This document shows, piece by piece, positions 1 to 5,215 of a stretch of DNA of 5,215 nucleotides. The translations under genes and the position numbers were made by a program. Source of the stretch: a bacterium. Lineage in GTDB: Bacteria; Actinomycetota; Acidimicrobiia; Acidimicrobiales; Bin134. How positions within the stretch are numbered: the stretch's first letter is position 1; each line of letters begins with the position of its first letter. The notes below the pieces were generated by a model. That model was not told the origin of the DNA. It worked only from the letters and a program-made list of their open reading frames with translations, and ran no database searches. Location of the stretch: the NCBI GenBank assembly GCA_028820035.1, contig JAPPKI010000549.1, positions 1 to 5,215 on the forward strand. Reading direction: 5' to 3'.

Positions 1-1484
1 AGCAGCTCGGGCCGTTCGACCTGGTGATGATGGGGCGCAACTCGGTTGACTCCGACACCGGCCAAGTGCCCCCGCAGTTGGCCGAGCTGCTGGGTTTGCC
101 GTTCGCCACCGGGGTCCGCCATTTCTCCCTCCACGGCGACCGCCTCGAGCTGCGGCTGGAACACGACGACGAGTGGGTGGATGTGGCGGTGGAACTTCCC
201 GCGGTGGTGTCATGTGCCGAGCGCTTGTGCGACCCGTGCAAGATCAAAGACCCCGAGGCCTGGGCCACCGCAGACGGCTCGCTGATCCAGAAGGTGTCCG
301 CTGCCGACCTGGGTCCCGGTCCCTGGGGCCAAGAGGCCAGCCCCACCTCGGTCGGTCCGGTTCAGATGATTGACGTGGAACGCCGCCGCCAGATGATGAC
401 CGGCACGCTGGACGAGCAGATCGAACAGGCCGTGGCGATATTGGCCGAGAAGGGAGCGCTGGCCACCGGCTCTATGCCCGAGCCGGACGTGGTTGCCGGG
501 TGCTCTGGGGCCGGATCAGGCGCCCCCGCCATAGCCGTGCTGGTGGAACCGGGCCGGGAGCGGGTCACCCGGGAGCTGCTGGGAGCGGCCGCCGAGTTGG
601 CCGCGGAAATGGGCGGTCAAGTTGCCGCCCTCGGTCCCGGCCTGGACGATCCCGACGAGGATCTGGGCCCATGGGGGGCCGATGAGCAGATCGACATCGC
701 TGGCAGTGACGGTGCCTCATTGCTGGTCGAAGAAGACCTGGCGTCGGCCATGTCGGCCTGGGCCGCCGAGACCCAGCCGTGGGCCGTGCTGGCACCGGGC
801 ACTGCTTGGGGCCGGGAGGTGGCCTCCCGGATGGCCGCGTCGCTGGGGGCGGGCCTCACCGGCGACGCTGTGGGATTGAAGGTGGACGACCACGGGAAGT
901 TGATCGCCATGAAACCGGCTTTCGGGGGGTGGCTGGTGGCTGAGATCCTCTGCTCGTCTCCGATCCAGATGGCCACGGTGCGCCCGGGGGTGTTGCCCTT
1001 CCCCCGGCCCAACCCCGACCGACCATCGGCCGGCCGGTCGTCGCTGGACTCTCCGGGCCGCAGCCGTCTCGAAGTTATCCGGCGCTATCGGGACGACGAC
1101 AGCGATGAACTGGCCAACGCCTCGCTGGTGATCGGCGTGGGCCAGGGAGTGGATCCGACCGACTATCCCAAGCTGGAGAAGCACCAAGCCGCCATCGGCG
1201 CCGCCCTGTGCGCCACCCGCAAGGTCACCGACTACGGCTGGATGCCCCGGGCCCGCCAGGTGGGCATCACCGGCCACAGCATCAGCCCCCACCTCTACTT
1301 CGCCATCGGGATGAGCGGGAAGTTCAACCACACCGTGGGGGTTCGCAACGCCGGAACGGTGGTGGGTATCAACCCCGATCCTGACGCTCCCTTGTGGGAG
1401 ATCGTGGACATCGGTTTCGTGGGCGACTGGGCCGAGGTGTTCGACGCTCTGATCCCCCGTCTGGCCGAAGCCCAGGCGGGCTAG
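1..1484 (+). CDS. etfBA: Fused electron transfer flavoprotein, beta (C-terminal half) plus alpha subunit, 5' partial
   Basis: Partial at the left edge: the frame is open from base 3 and 493 residues are visible. The GTG at 24 is internal, because FDLVMMGRNSVDSDTGQV spans it and matches the AMP-binding region in the middle of EtfB. Numbering from that GTG, residues 1-145 resemble EtfB, with LPAVV at 59-63 and a SPTSV motif at 106-110. A Gly/Ala/Ser/Pro-rich linker covers about 146-167. EtfA follows: its N-terminal alpha/beta domain at about 168-325 (TVRPG at 318-322) and its FAD-binding domain at about 365-480 (QVGITG, SPHLYFAIGMSG, NHTVG, GINPDPDAP). ETFs are soluble FAD heterodimers that pass electrons from acyl-CoA and other dehydrogenases to an ETF:quinone oxidoreductase. 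EtfB and EtfA are usually separate proteins; here no stop separates them. The QTG commonly seen in the FAD motif is ITG here, but the following Thr, the Arg of TRK (399) and the His of NHTVG (436) are retained. About 110 N-terminal residues are probably missing. The family is secure; the redox partner is unknown. Confidence 0.92.
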   Translation, partial: QLGPFDLVMMGRNSVDSDTGQVPPQLAELLGLPFATGVRHFSLHGDRLELRLEHDDEWVDVAVELPAVVSCAERLCDPCKIKDPEAWATADGSLIQKVSAADLGPGPWGQEASPTSVGPVQMIDVERRRQMMTGTLDEQIEQAVAILAEKGALATGSMPEPDVVAGCSGAGSGAPAIAVLVEPGRERVTRELLGAAAELAAEMGGQVAALGPGLDDPDEDLGPWGADEQIDIAGSDGASLLVEEDLASAMSAWAAETQPWAVLAPGTAWGREVASRMAASLGAGLTGDAVGLKVDDHGKLIAMKPAFGGWLVAEILCSSPIQMATVRPGVLPFPRPNPDRPSAGRSSLDSPGRSRLEVIRRYRDDDSDELANASLVIGVGQGVDPTDYPKLEKHQAAIGAALCATRKVTDYGWMPRARQVGITGHSISPHLYFAIGMSGKFNHTVGVRNAGTVVGINPDPDAPLWEIVDIGFVGDWAEVFDALIPRLAEAQAG

Positions 1485-1498
1485 CCGTCGACTTTCCG

Positions 1499-2308
1499 AT
1501 GGGCGCTGACCAAGATACGCCCGCACACTCGCCTAGCTGGTTCGCCCGGTCCGTAGCCCTGGCCAAGCAGTCCGTGTCGTGCTGGCGGGAGGGAGAGGGC
1601 GGCACCGGGGCGGCGGAGATCGCCTTCTGGTCGGCGGTGTCGCTGTTCCCGGCCGCAGTGGCCGCCGCCGCCATAGCCACCACAGTTCGAGCGGTATCCG
1701 ACCGGATCGCCGACCGTTTCAACGAGTGGCTGGCCGACGCCGGACAGACCGCTCTCAGCGATGTGGACAGCACCATCGGCGAGGAGTTCGCCGATGTTGT
1801 CTCCGCTCCCCCGGCAGCCACGTCCATCGCCGCGGTAGTGGCGGTGTGGGGCACCATGCGGGCCGCCGCCGCGGCCTGCCGGGCAGTGCGACGGGTGCGG
1901 GGCGCGCCCCGCCGGTCTTGGTGGATGGAGCGATTCACCGGGTTCTGGCTCTTGGTGGGCGCGCTTCCCCTCATCGCCGGCCCCACCGCCATTGCGGTCT
2001 GGGTCGACCCTCGGCTGGCCCCGGTGGTCGGCTTTGTTTCAGCGGTGGCCGTGTTTTCCCTAGTGCAGAAGATGTCCTGCCCCGACCAGCCCTGGCGCCA
2101 TCACCTGATCGGCGGGCTGGTGTCGGCTGTCTGGTTCTCCCTCATATCGGCCATTGCCGCCGTAGCGGTCAACTGGACCGTGGGCGGAACCGCCATAACC
2201 GTGGCCACCGCCGGAACCCTGGCCGCCCTGAGCTGGCTATGGGCCGCCGCCTGCGGGGTCACCGCCGGCGCCGCCGTCGCCGGCGCCCTAGACCAGCGCC
2301 ACGCCTAA
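1499..2308 (+). CDS. YihY/BrkB-family integral membrane protein
   Basis: A 269-residue, strongly hydrophobic inner-membrane protein. About six membrane segments can be read, near residues 39-61, 107-127, 147-169, 172-190, 203-226 and 235-262. Family-like landmarks are EIAFWSAVSLFP at 40-51, which matches the conserved alanine/serine-rich first helix of YihY/BrkB proteins, the R-x-WWMERFTGFW stretch after the second helix, and PWRHHLIGGLVSAVWF at 198-213, which matches the usual W-R-x-x-x-x-G-A/G turn before the fifth helix. The function of the family is not settled; the old name ribonuclease BN is a misassignment. The protein is slightly short for the family. ATG 1499 was chosen because it lies 14 bases after the flavoprotein stop. 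The same frame is open back to 1394, but that extension is Arg/Gly-rich, hydrophilic and overlaps the flavoprotein gene. No good Shine-Dalgarno sequence precedes the ATG, so translation may depend on coupling to the upstream gene. The fold class is fairly sure; the family call is probable. Confidence 0.8.
   Translation: MGADQDTPAHSPSWFARSVALAKQSVSCWREGEGGTGAAEIAFWSAVSLFPAAVAAAAIATTVRAVSDRIADRFNEWLADAGQTALSDVDSTIGEEFADVVSAPPAATSIAAVVAVWGTMRAAAAACRAVRRVRGAPRRSWWMERFTGFWLLVGALPLIAGPTAIAVWVDPRLAPVVGFVSAVAVFSLVQKMSCPDQPWRHHLIGGLVSAVWFSLISAIAAVAVNWTVGGTAITVATAGTLAALSWLWAAACGVTAGAAVAGALDQRHA
2263..2285. terminator. Possible hairpin terminator at the convergent gene ends
   Basis: Two copies of the self-complementary octamer CGCCGGCG (2263-2270 and 2278-2285) are separated by seven bases and can form an eight-pair, all-GC stem. 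It lies inside the last codons of the membrane protein gene and 19 bases beyond the stop of the minus-strand ybaK-like gene, so it could end that gene's transcript. There is no T-run on either strand, although intrinsic terminators in GC-rich actinobacteria often lack one. It may also be a by-product of Ala/Gly codons in GC-rich coding sequence. Confidence 0.25.
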
Positions 2309-2886
2309 TTCCCGCCCAGGTAAGGAACCGGTCGGTCTGGTTCGCTCCTGTCAGGCAATTCGAGATCGAGACCGCTCGGCATGTTCTCGACAAGCCACCG
2401 TCCCATGTGGTCGCGCTCCTGTCGCTGGACGAAATCCGCCGGAGTAGCACCCGTGGCGGCGACAAGTCGTGGCGGAACGATGGGGAAGCAAGAATCAGGG
2501 GTTCCGGCTGCGGCCCAAACTGTCTCGTAGGCCAGCAAGTCCTCGTCTATCCATGTAGGGAGTGGAGCAAGATGGCCGAACGGCGGGGTTCCTCCGATGG
2601 CGAATCCGGTAGCAGTCCGCACCGCGTCTGGATCGGCCAGGCTGATCTCCTCACCTTCCAACTCGCCCAGGCGATCAATGTCCACCTGATTGGCCCCCGA
2701 AGTCAGCGCCAGCACCAGCTTGGTTGGAGTGGCGAAAATCAGCGACTTCACAATCTGCCCCACATCACATCCCACCGCAGCCGCAGCATCGGCCGCAGTC
2801 CGAGTGCCTGCCGGGTACCGCACTGGCTCCACCGGCACCCCCAACTCCACTGCCGCGGTCCGAAACCGCTCAAACTCATCTCTCAC
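2305..2886 (-). CDS. YbaK/EbsC-family aminoacyl-tRNA deacylase (prolyl-tRNA editing domain) with C-terminal extension
   Basis: A 193-residue cytosolic protein of the YbaK/ProX editing family. Its members hydrolyse wrongly charged tRNAs, for example Cys-tRNA(Pro). The pattern runs in the family order: an alanine-rich segment TAADAAAAVG (30-39), then GQIVKSLIF (43-51) with the conserved active-site lysine K47, a predicted strand LVLALTSGANQVD (57-69), the glycine loop TGFAIGGTPPFGH (93-105), and IDEDLL (113-118) followed by the AAGTPDSCFPI strand (125-136). The substrate cannot be read from sequence. E. coli YbaK is about 160 residues; this protein carries a further charged, proline-rich tail from about 155 that I do not recognise. 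GTG 2886 was chosen because AGGGGG stands seven bases before it. The frame is open to a GTG at 2946, but that extension is unlike the family and has no well-placed ribosome site. The TAG stop overlaps the TAA of the opposing membrane protein gene. G+C is high, as in the genes to the left. Confidence 0.88.
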   Translation of the reverse strand: MRDEFERFRTAAVELGVPVEPVRYPAGTRTAADAAAAVGCDVGQIVKSLIFATPTKLVLALTSGANQVDIDRLGELEGEEISLADPDAVRTATGFAIGGTPPFGHLAPLPTWIDEDLLAYETVWAAAGTPDSCFPIVPPRLVAATGATPADFVQRQERDHMGRWLVENMPSGLDLELPDRSEPDRPVPYLGGN

Positions 2887-2893
2887 TAAACGA

Positions 2894-2899
2894 CCCCCT
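2894..2899 (-). promoter_or_regulatory. Ribosome binding site of the ybaK-like gene
   Basis: The minus strand reads AGGGGG, seven bases before the GTG at 2886. This is ideal spacing and decides the start in favour of the shorter protein. The site lies in the 69-base gap behind the ATPase gene. I see no clear -35/-10 pair in that gap, so the gene may be read from a promoter further upstream. Confidence 0.7.
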
Positions 2900-2939
2900 A
2901 CTGACCGTTCCTCGCCCTGACGTCCATCGTCGCACGACC

Positions 2940-3260
2940 CCGACACGATGCACTGCTATCCCGCAACTCCTTTCCCAGCACTCTTCCTCTCAATTACCTT
3001 CCTCATCGCCTTATGGTGCCCCTCATCCTCCGCGTGAATCAACGCCATTATGTCCCCCATCACCTGCCTGCCCTCTGCAAGAGCCGACATACTGTGATCA
3101 GACTCACCAACAAAATCACCATGAGAGTGCCCATGCACAAATTTCACAATTCGTCCAACCTGCACCTCGCTAAGATTGACGGATCCAAGCTGATTCGGTA
3201 AGTCGCCCGTGGCACCCGGCTTTCGAAACGCCAAGAACATTTCCAACAATCTCCGTGCCA
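2940..3260. other. Composition boundary, possible edge of a genomic island
   Basis: The GC-rich sequence that holds for the genes to the left gives way here to AT-rich sequence. Hand counts of G+C per 60 bases are 45 at 1801-1860, 31 at 2941-3000 and 20 at 3841-3900. The change starts close to the 3' end of the ATPase gene. No tRNA gene, integrase, direct repeat or insertion sequence end was recognised at the junction, so the mechanism of entry is not visible. Confidence 0.55.
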
Positions 3261-5215
3261 CATTTGCAAGACTGTAGTATTCTGCCAATCCGATTTCACT
3301 ACTGCCCTTAGATGCCTGATAAATCTGAGCAAACAGGAAATGGTACTCCGACTCGTAGTTTTCCAATAGCGGATCTAATGTTTGCAATACCGCGGTCCGT
3401 TCCTCGCCTTGGTATTCCCAATCCAACATATACAAACCAGACGGTCTCATTTCGCTCATGTGATCTCTCTCCCATTCGTCATTCATCTTAGTCAACCATC
3501 TCTTGGAGAGCCGAAATAGAGTGAAGTTATGTGTAAGAACGAACAACTGAGCTGCCTTCTTTGTGCGTTCCTTGATAAAGGCAAAAGCAAGATACAGTGC
3601 ATTTGAATCAAGGCTCGATACGGGATCGTCCAACACCACAACACCGCGCTCCAAAGCGAATCTCTCGTCTTCTAGACTCTTCAGGAAGTACAAAAGTGCA
3701 ATTGCCGATCTCTCTCCTTCACTCAAATGTTCGGCGGGCAAGCCATTTCTTACAATTCTGTAACCATATTCAAGAATCTCCAATTGTATGGCACCATGAC
3801 CAAGATAAGTCGTCAAATCTTTGTTTAATTCTTCTGCTGGTGTTCGATGTTCGGAAATTTGTCGCTCCAAGTTCAAGATATTGTTTTCAATTTCAGAATT
3901 AGCCACCTCAAGCTCATCAATTGCCTTGTTACACGAGGCCAACTCTGTTTGATACTTCACAAAAGCTGGATACGCTTCAAACACGGAATTCATTTCTAAC
4001 GTTTGCCTTGCCATGGCCACCTGTTGTGAAAACTCCTGGGTAATCTCATTGTGCTCTTGAATTACCACATTCAGATTAGAAATAGTCTTTGCATCGATTG
4101 CAGGATAATCCGCAGAGATATGTTGAGCTTCAAATGGGCGCTTGAGTTTAGCTTCAAGATGAGACATTAAGGATATCGTCCATGCCTGCACAACCTCAAT
4201 CATCGTATTGAATGAGTTCTCTGCTTCTTCATACTTGTTCACCAAGTGGTCGTAGAACTGTGCTGAGTTAGGAAGAGCCACATTTCCAATCTCATCTTTC
4301 AGCAGTTTAAGCGATTCAAGCTGGATTGCAATCTCTTTCATTAATCTTTCATAGGCATCGTTGAAATGACGCTCAAGTCGCTCTTGCCTATCCGAAGGGA
4401 TAGATTGATCGCAATAGAGACAACTGTCCGACTCATGCTTTTGGTGAAGCATAAGCCCTTCACGCACCCAGTTTCCTACTTCATGGTCTTCCTCAAGATC
4501 TGCAAGCGTTTCTGTTACAACACTCGTACCCAGTGTTTTTGCGACACTTTCTCTTAGTCCTGCAAAATCTGGCAACGTATATTCGACATAATCTATTCGC
4601 AATTTTTGGGATTCCCTTGCCTGCTTGATATGTCGATCTTGTAGTTCTTGATCAATTTGCCATTCAGCTGGATCTCCCAAGGCATGCAGTTCTTGAACTC
4701 GATTGCGATAATTTGTCTTGTCATAATTGTTATATATGCTACTTTCCGGCGACCTCAACAGGCTTTTGATTTGACTTGCCTTATCTCGGCAATGCTTATC
4801 CAATTCGCCATTCAGGTTCTTGAGCGCGTCTTTTTTTCGTTTCAACTCTTCTTGTCCTGATGCCAGTTGCTGTTTCAACTCCTCGATTCGATTCTTTATA
4901 TCTATACTGTCTTTTCCTAATACCAAAATGGGTGATATGTCACTGCCTAGAGTGGCAGTCACGTTTTCCTTGACATAGTCGACATTGAATACACGAACTT
5001 GTACGACACCTCCTGCATCGTTCAAATTAGGATACGTCACCCCCTGTATCTTTATCCTTGCGTTTTTAAATTCCTCTTGGGGTTCTCCATACTCCAATAT
5101 CCTCAATAATCTGCTAAGTGTCGTTTTTCCGGACCCATTCCAACCGAATATGAGGTTATATGGCTCTACGCGACGAAGCTGGGTCGTCGGGTTCGGATTT
5201 TTGTGACGGGTTGAT
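2956..5215 (-). CDS. AAA_13-type ABC ATPase with zinc-hook-like motif and RloC/PrrC-like C-terminal domain, 5' partial
   Basis: The gene starts beyond the right edge; 752 residues are visible from base 5214. Visible residues 24-32 are a Walker A box, GWNGSGKTT, preceded by NLIF as in AAA_13 ATPases, so only about 10-30 residues are missing. Charged coiled-coil stretches lie near 102-150, 290-340 and 380-465. The CLYC motif at 265-268 lies ahead of the second and could bind zinc with a second copy, like a Rad50 hook. The ABC signature LSEGER is at 497-502, Walker B VVVLDDPVSSLD at 525-536, and the switch histidine in LTHN at 562. The C-terminal domain has R654-x3-E658, then R688-x5-H694 with further histidines at 696 and 698. 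PrrC and RloC anticodon nucleases use an Arg-x3-Glu...His triad, and HEPN ribonucleases an Arg-x4-6-His motif. Architecture and length fit RloC, a stress- or phage-activated tRNA-cleaving toxin; nuclease activity is inferred. A non-nuclease AAA_13 protein remains possible. Base composition is AT-rich, unlike the left half, which suggests transfer. Confidence 0.85.
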   Translation of the reverse strand, partial: STRHKNPNPTTQLRRVEPYNLIFGWNGSGKTTLSRLLRILEYGEPQEEFKNARIKIQGVTYPNLNDAGGVVQVRVFNVDYVKENVTATLGSDISPILVLGKDSIDIKNRIEELKQQLASGQEELKRKKDALKNLNGELDKHCRDKASQIKSLLRSPESSIYNNYDKTNYRNRVQELHALGDPAEWQIDQELQDRHIKQARESQKLRIDYVEYTLPDFAGLRESVAKTLGTSVVTETLADLEEDHEVGNWVREGLMLHQKHESDSCLYCDQSIPSDRQERLERHFNDAYERLMKEIAIQLESLKLLKDEIGNVALPNSAQFYDHLVNKYEEAENSFNTMIEVVQAWTISLMSHLEAKLKRPFEAQHISADYPAIDAKTISNLNVVIQEHNEITQEFSQQVAMARQTLEMNSVFEAYPAFVKYQTELASCNKAIDELEVANSEIENNILNLERQISEHRTPAEELNKDLTTYLGHGAIQLEILEYGYRIVRNGLPAEHLSEGERSAIALLYFLKSLEDERFALERGVVVLDDPVSSLDSNALYLAFAFIKERTKKAAQLFVLTHNFTLFRLSKRWLTKMNDEWERDHMSEMRPSGLYMLDWEYQGEERTAVLQTLDPLLENYESEYHFLFAQIYQASKGSSEIGLAEYYSLANVARRLLEMFLAFRKPGATGDLPNQLGSVNLSEVQVGRIVKFVHGHSHGDFVGESDHSMSALAEGRQVMGDIMALIHAEDEGHHKAMRKVIERKSAGKGVAG

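Noticed and set aside
474..476. Internal ATG as a separate EtfA start
   Set aside because: The possible ribosome site AAGGGAG ends 17 bases upstream, too far away, and no stop ends the EtfB part before it.
1020..1040. Inverted repeat CGACC...GGTCG
   Set aside because: It has only five base pairs with an 11-base loop, inside the Pro/Arg/Ser-rich linker of the flavoprotein, and is expected by chance at this GC content.
24..1484. GTG at 24 as the true start of the flavoprotein gene
   Set aside because: It falls inside the conserved EtfB AMP-binding segment, and the frame is open to the left edge.
1394..1498. N-terminal extension of the membrane protein
   Set aside because: It is Arg/Gly/Pro-rich, unlike the family, and is a shadow of the overlapping flavoprotein gene.
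717..1992. Two long minus-strand open frames opposite the flavoprotein and membrane protein genes
   Set aside because: Their residue composition is typical of antisense shadows in GC-rich coding sequence, and no family pattern was recognised.
1579..2889. Long plus-strand open frame of 436 codons
   Set aside because: It is an Arg/Gly/His-rich shadow in GC-rich DNA. It crosses the convergent gene ends and lies antisense to the ybaK-like gene.
2887..2946. GTG 2946 start for the ybaK-like gene
   Set aside because: The AAGGAG upstream is about 20 bases away, and the extra 20 residues do not resemble the family. GTG 2886 has ideal spacing to AGGGGG.
2956..5106. TTG at 5104-5106 as the start of the ATPase gene
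   Set aside because: The frame stays open to the right edge, and the Walker A box lies immediately upstream of this TTG. The TTG is an internal Leu codon.
1..5215. CRISPR array, tRNA or rRNA gene, insertion sequence ends, attachment-site repeats
   Set aside because: Both strands were read by eye and no regularly spaced repeats, cloverleaf sequence or transposase were found. Weak or short att repeats could be missed without computation.

Overview
The left part of the window looks like the chromosome of a GC-rich bacterium, most likely an actinobacterium (an acidimicrobial type is a guess). The signs are very GC-rich codons (45 of 60 bases are G or C at 1801-1860), a GTG start, genes packed with almost no spacing, and a fused electron transfer flavoprotein. 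The right part is clearly different: only 20 of 60 bases are G or C at 3841-3900.

Left, plus strand (1-2308): the window opens inside a gene whose product carries the C-terminal half of an electron transfer flavoprotein beta subunit joined in one frame to a complete alpha subunit. Fourteen bases after its stop comes a six-helix-type membrane protein that resembles the YihY/BrkB family.

Middle, minus strand (2305-2886): a YbaK/EbsC-family protein, a likely aminoacyl-tRNA editing deacylase. It converges on the membrane protein gene so tightly that the two stop codons overlap.

Right, minus strand (2956 to the right edge): one large AT-rich gene, cut by the window edge just before its N terminus. 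It encodes an ABC-type ATPase of the AAA_13 class. It has a Walker A box, long coiled coils around a Cys-x2-Cys hook-like motif, an ABC signature, Walker B and a switch histidine. The C-terminal domain carries an Arg-x3-Glu...His arrangement and an Arg-x5-His motif like those of the RloC/PrrC anticodon nucleases and HEPN ribonucleases. This is the best candidate for a defence system here: an ATPase-gated, RNA-cleaving toxin of RloC type. Its composition suggests horizontal acquisition, and the boundary with the host chromosome lies within a few hundred bases of 2950.

How the genes may work together: the flavoprotein and the membrane protein probably share a transcript, but no functional link is evident. 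The ATPase gene lies 69 bases upstream of the ybaK-like gene on the same strand, so read-through is possible. The difference in composition suggests that this is insertion next to a resident gene, not a co-evolved operon. No RNA gene, CRISPR array, insertion sequence or convincing promoter was seen.
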